Below, in pieces: positions 53,034 to 61,777 of a stretch of 64,000 bases of DNA (position 1 is the stretch's first letter; each line of letters starts with the position of its first letter). This DNA is from Larkinella sp051857545 (GTDB lineage Bacteria; Bacteroidota; Bacteroidia; Cytophagales; Spirosomataceae). A model generated the notes under the pieces. It ran no database searches. It saw nothing but the letters and a program-made list of their open reading frames with translations, and had not been told where the DNA came from. The stretch covers positions 186,001 through 250,000 of the forward strand of contig NZ_JBPZHB010000006.1 in NCBI RefSeq assembly GCF_051857545.1, read 5' to 3'. The position numbers and the translations under genes are program-made.

Positions 53034-55337
53034 ATGAGACGATCCATTTTTTTCTTTCTTTTTTGGGGATTATGGCTGCTTCGTGAGCCGGTTGCTCAGG
53101 CGCAGGCAAAAACCCAATCGATGGATAGCTTAAAAGTGCTGCTCCAGCAAAGCCGACCCGACACCAACCGGGCCAATCTGTTGCTGGAAATGGCCCGGAG
53201 CTACATCCTCAAACCGGGCGAACAGGCAAGCGATCTGGATACGGCCTTGGTGCTGGTTCGTCAGGGGTATTCGGTCAGTCGGCATTTGCAGTATGAGAAA
53301 GGAGAAGGAACTGCGTATTTGATTGGCGCACAGGCATATCAGGAAAGCGGAAATACGCAGCAAGCCCGCCGGTTTGCACAAACGGCCATCCATCGTTTTA
53401 CAAAAAACCACCATATAGCCGAACTGGCGGCAGCGTACATGGAACTGGGCAACACTTATGGCAGTTCCGATGAAGACCTAAAGCACCGAATCAAGTATTA
53501 CGAACGGGCGCTGCCTTTATTTCGGCAGGTTGGCAATCAAGAGCGTGAGGCCACTACCTTACGGGAGCTTGCCGACTTTTACCATATCCTTTTAAATACC
53601 ACCAAAGCAATTGAACTGGTGAAAAAATCACTGGCGATTTATAAACAAATCAACTATCCAAATTTGCAAGGTGTGTATGATTTATTAGGGGTATTATATA
53701 ACACGACCGGCGATTTTAGAATGGCGACAAAATATGGGTTATTAGCCTTGAAAACCGCTGAATTACAAAATGATACCACTCTGCAGCTATGCACCATTTA
53801 TAACCGGATTGGCATAAATTACGATGATGCGCGTGATCACAAACAGGCCATTTTTTACTTCCTTCGCTCGCTGGCTGTCGCCAGGCGGTACAATGACCTG
53901 CCCTCCATCGGTCTGGTGGGCGCGAATCTGGGCACATCCTATTTTAAATCAGGCCAATACGATCTGGCCATTGCCTTCCTCTCGAAACTGAAAAAAGAAT
54001 ATACCGCGCCTGATTTATATTTCAACATCAGGGTAAATAGCTTATTCCTCAAGATTTATCAAAGTAAGAACCAGTATAAACAGGCCCAGTATCATTACAA
54101 TCAATTGATCGATCAGGTTGCGCAATTTAAGAAGACATATCCAGGCTATCTATCCATTATCCTGGTTTACCCGCCCCTGATTGATTTCCTGATCAACACG
54201 CATCAACTTGAGCAGGTGAAACCCCTTTTAAAGGAACATGTTGAAAATGCTGAACAGATGGGAAATAAAAGTATTATCGCCACCAGCCATCTTATGCAGT
54301 TTCGATTGGATTCCGCGCAGGGCCATTACCTAACCGCCATCAATCACTTCAAGACCTACAAATCACTTCAGGATTCGCTGTATAGTGAGAATAAAAACAA
54401 GGAAATTGCGCGATTAAATGTAGAGTTCCAAACCGAAAAAAGAGAGCAGCAACTCGACCTCAACCAAAAAAATATTCAACTCCTGACCAGTGCGAATCTG
54501 GCGCAGAAATCCCGGAATGAAATCGAGCGCAACAGCATGGTCGGCGGGGCCGTTCTGCTCACCCTGCTCCTGGGATTGACCTATAACCGTTACCGGCTGA
54601 AACAACGCACCAACCAGCAACTCGAAACGAAACAGCGGCTGATCGACCAGAAAAACCAGTCACTCCAGGAGGTATTGAGTGATAAAGAACGACTTTTGGA
54701 AGAACGCGAATGGATGTTGCGGGAGATTCACCACCGGGTTAAGAACAATTTGCAGGTCATTTCCAGCATGCTCAACTCCCAGTTTGACTTCCTCAATGAC
54801 CCGACCGCTTTGGCCGCCATCCGCGAGAGTCAGAACCGGGTGCAGGTTATGGCGCTGATTCACCAGAAACTCTATCAATCCGACAATCTGGCCCAGATCA
54901 ACATGCGGGAATACATCCACGAAATCGTGGATTACCTCATCGAATCCTTCGACCGGTTCAATACCATTCACCCCCAGGTCATGAGTGTCGATGTCCAATT
55001 CGATGTAGCCCTGGCCACACCTTTGGGCCTGATTATCAATGAGGCTGTTACGAATTCGCTCAAATACGCTTTTCCCCAAAACCGTCCCGGCACCGTTATC
55101 GTCACCCTTACCAGCGTCGAAGACCAAACCTACCGACTGATGATCAGCGACGACGGGGTGGGATTGCCTGCCGGGTTCGATGTTACCCGCAGCAACTCCC
55201 TGGGCCTGACGATGATTCGCGGGCTGAGCAAACAGATCAAGGGACAATTGGCGATTACCCAGGAAAACGGGGTGGAAATCAGCCTGTTATTCAGCGTCGC
55301 TAAAAAACCGGTGCGGGCGGTTTTGCAGACGACTTGA
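53034..55337 (+). CDS. TPR-containing sensor histidine kinase (HisKA_2 type)
   Basis: 767 residues from the ATG at 53034, where a signal peptide begins (MRRSIFFFLFWGLWLL). The periplasmic part (about residues 30-480) is a chain of TPR helices (for example YERALPLFRQVGNQEREATTL). A transmembrane helix lies at about 503-521 (VGGAVLLTLLLGLTY). It is followed by a coiled coil, a HisKA_2 box IHHRVKNNLQVISSMLN with the phospho-His near residue 565, and HATPase_c with INEAVTNSLKYAFP and SDDGVGLPAG. It senses an unknown signal and likely phosphorylates the response regulator on the other side. Its stop is 4 bases from that of the regulator. Confidence 0.92.
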   Translation: MRRSIFFFLFWGLWLLREPVAQAQAKTQSMDSLKVLLQQSRPDTNRANLLLEMARSYILKPGEQASDLDTALVLVRQGYSVSRHLQYEKGEGTAYLIGAQAYQESGNTQQARRFAQTAIHRFTKNHHIAELAAAYMELGNTYGSSDEDLKHRIKYYERALPLFRQVGNQEREATTLRELADFYHILLNTTKAIELVKKSLAIYKQINYPNLQGVYDLLGVLYNTTGDFRMATKYGLLALKTAELQNDTTLQLCTIYNRIGINYDDARDHKQAIFYFLRSLAVARRYNDLPSIGLVGANLGTSYFKSGQYDLAIAFLSKLKKEYTAPDLYFNIRVNSLFLKIYQSKNQYKQAQYHYNQLIDQVAQFKKTYPGYLSIILVYPPLIDFLINTHQLEQVKPLLKEHVENAEQMGNKSIIATSHLMQFRLDSAQGHYLTAINHFKTYKSLQDSLYSENKNKEIARLNVEFQTEKREQQLDLNQKNIQLLTSANLAQKSRNEIERNSMVGGAVLLTLLLGLTYNRYRLKQRTNQQLETKQRLIDQKNQSLQEVLSDKERLLEEREWMLREIHHRVKNNLQVISSMLNSQFDFLNDPTALAAIRESQNRVQVMALIHQKLYQSDNLAQINMREYIHEIVDYLIESFDRFNTIHPQVMSVDVQFDVALATPLGLIINEAVTNSLKYAFPQNRPGTVIVTLTSVEDQTYRLMISDDGVGLPAGFDVTRSNSLGLTMIRGLSKQIKGQLAITQENGVEISLLFSVAKKPVRAVLQTT

Positions 55338-55341
55338 TGGA

Positions 55342-57828
55342 TTAAACGGGCCGAACGGTGATGTTCAGCTTTTTCATACGCGCTTCCAGCGTTGTCGGTT
55401 TGATATTCAGGAGTTCGGCGGCCCCACCTTCGCCCCGGATGCGGTTACCGGACTTTGCCAGAGCCGCCAGAATCGCCGTTCGCATCGTGGCCTGCAAAGG
55501 TTCTACTTCTGCAGAAGACGGTGAAACAACCGACGGAACCGCAAAATTTGTTATCAGTGGCTCGGCGAGTTCCAGCGTGGTGGTGCGCGACAGAATGGCC
55601 GCCCGCTCCAGCACGTGTTCCAACTCCCGAATGTTGCCCGGCCAGGCATAGTGCCTCATCTGTTGCAGCGACGAATTGGCAATCCCGGTCAGCGGTTTTC
55701 CCAGTTTTTTGCCGATTTTTTGCAGGAAATGCGTCGTCAGCGGCAGCAAATCCTCCAATCGTTCGCGCAGGGGCGGCAATCGGATCGGAAAGACATTCAG
55801 CCGGTAATACAAATCCGAGCGAAACCGTCCCGCCGTCACTTCCTGCTGTAAGTTTCGATTCGTAGCCGCAATAATCCGGACATCGACCCGGATCGGCCCT
55901 TTTCCGCCCAGCCGTTCAATCTCTTTTTCCTGAATCGCCCGGAGTAGTTTGGCCTGTAGTTCGAGAGGAAGCTCCCCAATTTCGTCCAGAAAAATAGTGC
56001 TCCCATTCGCCAGTTCAAATTTGCCAATCCGCTTTTCGGTGGCTCCCGTGTAGCTCCCCCGCTCGTGGCCAAAAAGTTCGGATTCAATGAGTTGAGATGG
56101 TAGTGCCGCGCAGTTGACTTTCACCACCGAACGGTTTTTGCGGTTCGACTGGTTGTGGACGGCCCTTGCAATCAGCTCTTTTCCCGTACCGGTTTCGCCC
56201 GTAATCAGTACGGTAGAATCCGTTTTAGCGACCTGCTCCACACTTTCAAACACGGTTTTCAGAGCCAAACTGGTTCCAATAATCTCCTCGAAATTATGAC
56301 CGGTTTTAATTTCCTCCCTCAAATACGTCTTCTCCTGTTCCAGTTGTTCGCTTAGATCTCTGATTCGCTCATAGGCTACCAGATTTTCCAGGGCCAGCGC
56401 GATCTGACTGCCAATTTCCTGCAAAACCAGTACGTCTTTTCGGGTAAACGCATAGGCGGCTTTGCTGCCCAGCAACAGCGATGCCACCGGCTCCCCTTTA
56501 CTCATAATCGGGACGTAAAGGAATGATTTCCAATCGGCTCCTTTGCCATACACGGCCTCGGCCAGGCTCCGCTGCCTTTCCGTTTCCGGCGATTGCTGCC
56601 CCGCGGGTTCCGTAAACCAGGGCGTCATTCCGGTCAGAGCCGCCACGGCGTCCTGGGCGGGCAGCAGGGTGAACGAACCGCCGACTTTCTGTACCACGGT
56701 TGTTGTGGCAGATGATGCCGCCGTGGATTCAATCCGGAAGATTGCCAACCCGTCGATGGGCAGGAGGTTGTTGAGCGCTTTCGCCACCAGCGGAACGATC
56801 TCGGCCCGGTCTTTGCCATTCCGAAAAGCCGTCACAATGGCCAGTTCCGTTGCTTTGGTCTGCCGGTGGGCTTCGATTTCCTCGTAGGCCAGCAGGTTGT
56901 TCAGGGCCAGGGCAATCTGGGAAATAATCAGACTAATCGACTCGTACTCTTTCCGGGAAAAACCGTCGGCAAGCGTGCTGGACAACAGGATGGTGGTAGA
57001 CGATTCCCGCTTTAATTGAATCGGAAAAACCGCCAGCGAACGAACACCGAAACGGTCCCGGCAGGAGCGAATGGTCGGGTACCGTTCGCACAGTTGATCA
57101 AAGGCGGTTTCGGTGAAAATACCGCTCTGCTCATCCGGTTGACCCACTGATTCCCGTGCCATTTCATCAATCATCGCGTCACGCCGGTCACTTTGCACCA
57201 GTGAAGTAAACGGAATGCGCTCGAAGGTTCCGGGAGCAATCTTTTGCAGCATCAGCCAGTAGCTGGCAGTTTCGTCGGACAAACCGATGCGGAGCGTGAA
57301 GAAGGAAAAGGGAACAATTTGATCGATTTGATCGGCAATAGCCAGACAAAGTTGACTGCGATCCTGAATGGTTACAATGGCATTGTTCACAGCCATTTGT
57401 AGTGCCTGTTGCTGCCTCAACCGGGCTTCTTCGCTATGTGCGTGCCGGTAGCGGGCGATTTCCAGTGTGGACAGAACGTCTTTTTCGCGAAATGGCTTGT
57501 TCAAAAACCCGAACGGGTGCGTTTCTTTGGCCAATTCCAGCACACGGCTCGTCAGGTTGGCTGATAGGTAAACGAAGGGCGTATTTTTTTCACGCAACCA
57601 GTGCGCCAAATCGATGCCGGTCTGATCGCCATCCAGAAAAATGTCCAGTAAGACAATATCCGGTCGCTGCTTTTCGACCACCGTGATCGCTTCCGGAACC
57701 GATCCGGCCAACCCGATAACCTGGTAGCCCGCCTTTTCCAGGATGCGCCGAAGGTCGTTGGCAATCATAAATTCGTCCTCGACAATGAGCAAGGTAGGCG
57801 ACGGGACCAATTCGTTCGGAGACAGCAT
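55342..57828 (-). CDS. Response regulator with GAF domains and sigma-54 activator module
   Basis: 828 residues from the ATG at 57828. Receiver domain at 11-125 with phospho-acceptor Asp62 (IVLLDIFLDG), two GAF-like domains (about 140-310 and 330-480), a coiled linker, a sigma-54-interacting AAA+ domain with Walker A GETGTGKE (near 536), FLDEIGELP and the RII/AATNR sensor, then a Fis-type helix-turn-helix (about 785-828). The sigma-54 contact loop reads GSYTGA where GAFTGA is usual. It should open RpoN promoters such as the one of lon, but this target is a guess. Convergent with the kinase. Confidence 0.92.
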   Translation of the reverse strand: MLSPNELVPSPTLLIVEDEFMIANDLRRILEKAGYQVIGLAGSVPEAITVVEKQRPDIVLLDIFLDGDQTGIDLAHWLREKNTPFVYLSANLTSRVLELAKETHPFGFLNKPFREKDVLSTLEIARYRHAHSEEARLRQQQALQMAVNNAIVTIQDRSQLCLAIADQIDQIVPFSFFTLRIGLSDETASYWLMLQKIAPGTFERIPFTSLVQSDRRDAMIDEMARESVGQPDEQSGIFTETAFDQLCERYPTIRSCRDRFGVRSLAVFPIQLKRESSTTILLSSTLADGFSRKEYESISLIISQIALALNNLLAYEEIEAHRQTKATELAIVTAFRNGKDRAEIVPLVAKALNNLLPIDGLAIFRIESTAASSATTTVVQKVGGSFTLLPAQDAVAALTGMTPWFTEPAGQQSPETERQRSLAEAVYGKGADWKSFLYVPIMSKGEPVASLLLGSKAAYAFTRKDVLVLQEIGSQIALALENLVAYERIRDLSEQLEQEKTYLREEIKTGHNFEEIIGTSLALKTVFESVEQVAKTDSTVLITGETGTGKELIARAVHNQSNRKNRSVVKVNCAALPSQLIESELFGHERGSYTGATEKRIGKFELANGSTIFLDEIGELPLELQAKLLRAIQEKEIERLGGKGPIRVDVRIIAATNRNLQQEVTAGRFRSDLYYRLNVFPIRLPPLRERLEDLLPLTTHFLQKIGKKLGKPLTGIANSSLQQMRHYAWPGNIRELEHVLERAAILSRTTTLELAEPLITNFAVPSVVSPSSAEVEPLQATMRTAILAALAKSGNRIRGEGGAAELLNIKPTTLEARMKKLNITVRPV

Positions 57829-57913
57829 TTTTTCTGGATTTTGGATTCGGTTCACGGTACGGTGAACCCAAAGATACAAACAAGAATACACGGGTGTAAC
57901 CTCCAAAATCCAA

Positions 57914-57948
57914 CTCCACTATAATGGAGGCACTCCAATATGTTGGAG
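57914..57948 (-). promoter_or_regulatory. Paired CTCCA/TGGAG inverted repeats upstream of the regulator gene
   Basis: CTCCA-N6-TGGAG (57914-57929) and CTCCAA-N4-TTGGAG (57933-57948), centres 19 bases apart, with another CTCCAA at 57901. An additional GGTTCAC/GTGAACC stem lies in the leader (57849-57868). These look like tandem regulator sites, possibly autoregulatory. Confidence 0.5.
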
Positions 57949-58111
57949 GACATTACCAGCCACAAGCAGGCTTAAACTAATCTATAAATAATTGAAAATC
58001 AAAGTATTAATTATGGCCTACGGTTTACTTTCATTCGTAAAGGAGGGGTGGCATTTCATTGGTATACAGAGTCTTTGAATTGATTCCGAACAACCTGAAA
58101 CGCTCTTCTGT

Positions 58112-58960
58112 ATGAAACGCTACCTCCAACAAGAACCGCTGCTCGTTCAGCAAGTCGAAACCAGTCAATGGCTTTTGCCGGTTCATACGCACGACTTCTA
58201 TGAACTCATTCTGATCGGCAAGGGCAGTGGGTACCACATCATCAATGATAACCGCTTCCCGTATACGACGGGCGACGTATATTTTCTCGGCCCTTCAGAC
58301 CATCACTCCTTCAGCGTGGTTGAAAAAACCCAGTTCTGTTTTCTCACGTTCACCGATGCGTACCTGAGTGGTTTGGCCAACGTCAAAAATACCGTCTGGA
58401 AGCGAATCAAAACCTATAGCCTGCACACCACGCACGGTTTTACGGGGAGCCTGGTTAAAACCGCAACGGATCAACAGCACCTGAATGCCCTGTTGTCTAT
58501 TCTGCTGAGCGAACAAAAAAGCCCCCGTCAGCTTTCTTCGCCGATCGTCGATGCCCTGATGGGCGTTATGCTGAGCCTGATTGAGCGTCAGATTACGCAA
58601 CAACAACTCAAATCGATCCACACGTTAACGCCTTCTGCCGATCTGATCCCGAAAATTATAGCCTACATCTGTCAGCACATCATGCAACCCGAATCCCTGC
58701 GCATCGAGCAGTTGGCCGATGTTTTCCATTATTCACCCGGCCATCTGAGTGCACTGTTCAAACAGCAGGTCGGCGAATCGTTGCAGCACTACATCATCCA
58801 GTACAAACTGAAGCTGGTTGAAAAACGACTGCGGTTGAGTTCACTGACGGTTTCGCAAATCGCCGACGAGTTTGGGTTTACCGACATCTGCCACCTGAAT
58901 AAACTCTTCAAACGGTATTACCAGCATACGCCGATGGTGTATCGAAGGGTGCGGGTGTGA
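58112..58960 (+). CDS. AraC-family transcriptional regulator
   Basis: 282 residues. N-terminal cupin-type sensing domain (VHTHDFYELILIGKGSGYHIIND...TTGDVYFLGPSDHHSF) and a C-terminal double helix-turn-helix with IEQLADVFHYSPGHLSALFKQ and VSQIADEFGFTDICHLNKLFKRYYQHTP. The ligand is probably a sugar-like molecule by family, but not proven. Divergent from the sigma-54 activator gene. It ends in the long palindrome copy 3. Confidence 0.9.
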   Translation: MKRYLQQEPLLVQQVETSQWLLPVHTHDFYELILIGKGSGYHIINDNRFPYTTGDVYFLGPSDHHSFSVVEKTQFCFLTFTDAYLSGLANVKNTVWKRIKTYSLHTTHGFTGSLVKTATDQQHLNALLSILLSEQKSPRQLSSPIVDALMGVMLSLIERQITQQQLKSIHTLTPSADLIPKIIAYICQHIMQPESLRIEQLADVFHYSPGHLSALFKQQVGESLQHYIIQYKLKLVEKRLRLSSLTVSQIADEFGFTDICHLNKLFKRYYQHTPMVYRRVRV

Positions 58961-59070
58961 TTTGAGTTGTTTCGCGGAGTTGAGCGGAGAAAAAGGAGTT
59001 AAGCGGAGCTATTTATTTTCTCTGCTTAACTCTTTTTACTCCGCTCAACTCCGCGAAACAACTCAAATCA
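58958..59070. repeat. Long palindromic repeat, copy 3, spanning from stop codon to stop codon
   Basis: Arms 58958-59008 and 59020-59070 (51 bases each) are near-perfect. The left arm begins with the TGA of the AraC gene and the right arm ends in the TCA, i.e. the TGA of the GDP-fucose synthase on the other strand. The loop is 11 bases. Same core as the copies at 26.1 and 49.9 kb (TTTCGCGGAGTTGAGCGGAG). Confidence 0.92.
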
Positions 59071-60009
59071 CTCTACATACAACTCCACATTCGCCAGGAA
59101 ATCCTGGTACGTCCGTTCCACACCGTCTTTCAGTTCCGTCGTGTGTTTCCAGCCCATATCGTGAAGCCGCGAGACGTCCATCAGTTTGCGGGGAGTGCCG
59201 TCGGGTTTGTCGGTATTCCAGCGGACTTCGCCTTCGTAGCCCACCACCTGCTGCACCTGCTCCACCAGTTCCCGGATTGTAACGTCTTCGCCGGTGCCGA
59301 TGTTGACAAACAGCTCCTCGTCGTAGTTCTGCATCAGGAAAAAACAGGCGTCGGCCAGGTCATCGGCGTGCAGGAATTCCCGGCGGGGCGTCCCCGTCCC
59401 CCACACTTCCACAAACGGCTGGTCGTTGACCTTGGCTTCGTGAAATTTGCGAATCAGAGCCGGTAACACGTGCGAACCCTGCAAATCGTAATTGTCGTTT
59501 GGCCCGTAAAGATTGGTCGGCATGGCCGAAATGAAGTTGCAACCGTACTGACTGCGGTAGGCTTCACACAGCTTGATCCCGGTTATTTTGGCGATGGCGT
59601 AGGGCTCGTTGGTCGGTTCCAGAAAACCGCTCAGCAAATATTCCTCTTTCAACGGCTGGGGAGCCAGTTTGGGATAAATGCAGGAGGAGCCCAGAAACAG
59701 CAGTTTCTTGACGCCAGCCACGTAGGCATGATGAATGATGTTGGCTTCAATCAGCAGGTTATCATACAGAAATTCGGCCCGGTAAGTGTTATTGGCGACA
59801 ATACCGCCCACTTTTGCCGCAGCCAGCACCACGTAATCCGGCTTTTCGGTTTGAAAAAAATCTTCGACGGCGGCCTGGTTGCGCAGATCCAGTTCCGACG
59901 AGGTGCGAACCAGCAGATTTTCAAATCCTTCCGCCTGTAATTTCCGGACGATGGCCGATCCAACCATCCCCCGGTGACCAGCTACGTATATTTTAGCGTC
60001 TTTTTCCAC
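59068..60009 (-). CDS. fcl: GDP-L-fucose synthase
   Basis: 313 residues of the extended SDR family. NADP site VAGHRGMVGSA, catalytic region LFLGSSCIYP, and Tyr/Lys in EPYAIAKITG; GTGTPRREFLHADDLADA is typical of Fcl/WcaG. It converts GDP-4-keto-6-deoxy-mannose to GDP-L-fucose for surface glycans. No gmd is adjacent. Its stop codon overlaps the long palindrome copy 3. Confidence 0.93.
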   Translation of the reverse strand: MEKDAKIYVAGHRGMVGSAIVRKLQAEGFENLLVRTSSELDLRNQAAVEDFFQTEKPDYVVLAAAKVGGIVANNTYRAEFLYDNLLIEANIIHHAYVAGVKKLLFLGSSCIYPKLAPQPLKEEYLLSGFLEPTNEPYAIAKITGIKLCEAYRSQYGCNFISAMPTNLYGPNDNYDLQGSHVLPALIRKFHEAKVNDQPFVEVWGTGTPRREFLHADDLADACFFLMQNYDEELFVNIGTGEDVTIRELVEQVQQVVGYEGEVRWNTDKPDGTPRKLMDVSRLHDMGWKHTTELKDGVERTYQDFLANVELYVE

Positions 60010-60124
60010 AATTCAGTATTTTAGTACTAAAGTTAGGCACGGTTTCTGACAAAATAAAACCACATCAAAAACGTTGCATTGATAAGGTTAAACCGGCCAA
60101 GCCGCTGAGACTGATTTACGCTGC

Positions 60125-61066
60125 ATGAAACGAATTACGATACTTGGGTTATTACTGGGTAGCGGGCTGGTGGGAACAGCCCAGACGACTACCTCACCCG
60201 TTCAGAACTCCTTTACCACCTCGCAAGCACCGGTTACGGAGAAGTCGGCCAAGGGCGACAAACCCGGCCTGTCGCTGGTGCCAACGGGTGTGGAGAATCT
60301 GGTGAGCGAAACGCTACCCGATCTGGGACTGAAAGTCAAGCAATTCAAGAAAGACCAGAAGGATAAATCCGAACGCAAGAAGAAACAAAGGCTGGCCCGG
60401 ACGGAATACGAAGGTATCCCGATCGTGGAACAATACACGAAGTTTGGCAGTGGCGACCGGACCATCATCGAGAAGTTTACGGTTTTGAAGCAATACCGCC
60501 AGCCGAATGCCTACGTCCGCGAAACCTACTGGTTTGACCCCAAAGCCCAGCGGATTTCGTCGGCGTTGATCAAAGACAAGGAAAAAGTCATGATCATGCA
60601 CGGGCCGTATAAGCGGTATCAGAACGGGATTCTGCTCGAAGAAGGCTACTATTATGTGGGCGCCAAAGACGGTCGCTGGGAAAAATACGACGCCAACTAC
60701 AAACTCCTCGATAAGCAAAAATGGGATCGCGGTTTTCCTGCCGAATCCGAGATTACGTATTACGATTCCGCGCATACGAAAGTCAAGGAAGTGCTGCCGA
60801 AGGAGTTTGGGAAAGTAAACGGGCAGTACATGGCATTCTACGAAGGGGGCCAACTGGCGGCTGAAGGCAAGTATGACAACGGCGTGAAAGTCGGTCGCTG
60901 GATCGAATATTACCAGTTCCGGCGGCAACGCAAGAAAATCACCCAATACGGCCGCGACCGCTGGACCGAAGAATTCGAACCGTACGTCATCAGCGAGTGG
61001 GACGACAAAGGCAAGATCACCTACGAACGCCCGAAAGAAAAAGAGGTCGCGGAAGACGATCAGTAA
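60125..61066 (+). CDS. Exported MORN-repeat-like protein
   Basis: 313 residues. Signal peptide MKRITILGLLLGSGLVGTAQ. After a Lys/Asp-rich linker (to about residue 95) come repeats of the type GPYKRYQNGILLEEGYYYVG, DGRWEKYDA and GQYMAFYEGGQLAAEGKYDNG...GRWIEYY, which resemble MORN/YwqK-like antitoxin-type repeats. The acidic tail ends in KEKEVAEDDQ. Function unknown; probably periplasmic. Its stop lies two bases from that of the convergent lipase gene. Confidence 0.75.
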   Translation: MKRITILGLLLGSGLVGTAQTTTSPVQNSFTTSQAPVTEKSAKGDKPGLSLVPTGVENLVSETLPDLGLKVKQFKKDQKDKSERKKKQRLARTEYEGIPIVEQYTKFGSGDRTIIEKFTVLKQYRQPNAYVRETYWFDPKAQRISSALIKDKEKVMIMHGPYKRYQNGILLEEGYYYVGAKDGRWEKYDANYKLLDKQKWDRGFPAESEITYYDSAHTKVKEVLPKEFGKVNGQYMAFYEGGQLAAEGKYDNGVKVGRWIEYYQFRRQRKKITQYGRDRWTEEFEPYVISEWDDKGKITYERPKEKEVAEDDQ

Positions 61067-61068
61067 AC

Positions 61069-61761
61069 CTACAGCAATTTCTTGACCACCGGCAGGGCTT
61101 TTTCGGCCCACTGGCGGTATTGTTTTCCCGAAAAATGCAGCCTATCTTCGGCAATTTGCGACGGATCACCGGCCGCCGTGCGCGACGTTGGCGTAATATC
61201 GACGTACACAATACCGGCTTTTTTGCATTCATCCAGCGCCACGTCGTTAAAGGCGTCAATCTCTTTCGCGATCTGCTGCCGATCCCGGCCTGACCCGGCA
61301 GCATAGGGCGTTACGCCCCAATCGGGAATAGACAACACAAAAACCCGCCCCGGTTTTCCACCGGCAAAGCGGGTGGCGGTTTGCAGCAAGGCTCGAAATT
61401 CCATGCGGTATCGCTCGACGTCCTGCCCCCGGTATTGGTTGTTGACCCCAATCAGGAGCGACACCAGTTGGTACGTTTTCTGGTTTCCGCTCTGTTTGAT
61501 CGCGTCGCTCAATTCGCTGGTGGTCCAGCCGGTCCGGGCAATGATGTCGGGATCGGTGATGGTTAAACCGTCTTTACGCAGCAAACCGGCCAGCAGAACA
61601 CTCCAGCGGTCGGCTTCCGGCACGCTCTCGCCAATGGTGTAAGAATCGCCGAGGGCGAGGTAGTTGGCGTCAGTCGACGCGCCGGGCTTGGGTGTCATAC
61701 GGTCATCGTCAGCACCGGGTTGGGCGCAGGCCAGAAGGAGAAAAAGAAAGAACAGCGTCAT
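61069..61761 (-). CDS. SGNH/GDSL-family esterase lipoprotein
   Basis: 230 residues from the ATG at 61761, where a lipoprotein signal peptide with LLLACAQ begins; the longer frame upstream overlaps the next gene. The GDSL block is YLALGDSYTIGESV with the catalytic Ser, then LIGVNNQYRG (block III Asn) and the C-terminal DRLHFSGKQYRQWA with the Asp/His pair. Extracytoplasmic esterase/lipase of unknown substrate. Follows the M56-like gene by 16 bases. Confidence 0.85.
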   Translation of the reverse strand: MTLFFLFLLLACAQPGADDDRMTPKPGASTDANYLALGDSYTIGESVPEADRWSVLLAGLLRKDGLTITDPDIIARTGWTTSELSDAIKQSGNQKTYQLVSLLIGVNNQYRGQDVERYRMEFRALLQTATRFAGGKPGRVFVLSIPDWGVTPYAAGSGRDRQQIAKEIDAFNDVALDECKKAGIVYVDITPTSRTAAGDPSQIAEDRLHFSGKQYRQWAEKALPVVKKLL

Positions 61762-61777
61762 GCAGTATCGTAAAACG

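Noticed and set aside
58049..58066. TGGCATTTCATTGG as a sigma-54 promoter before the AraC gene
   Set aside because: The GG-to-GG distance is one base too short and the -12 GC is missing.
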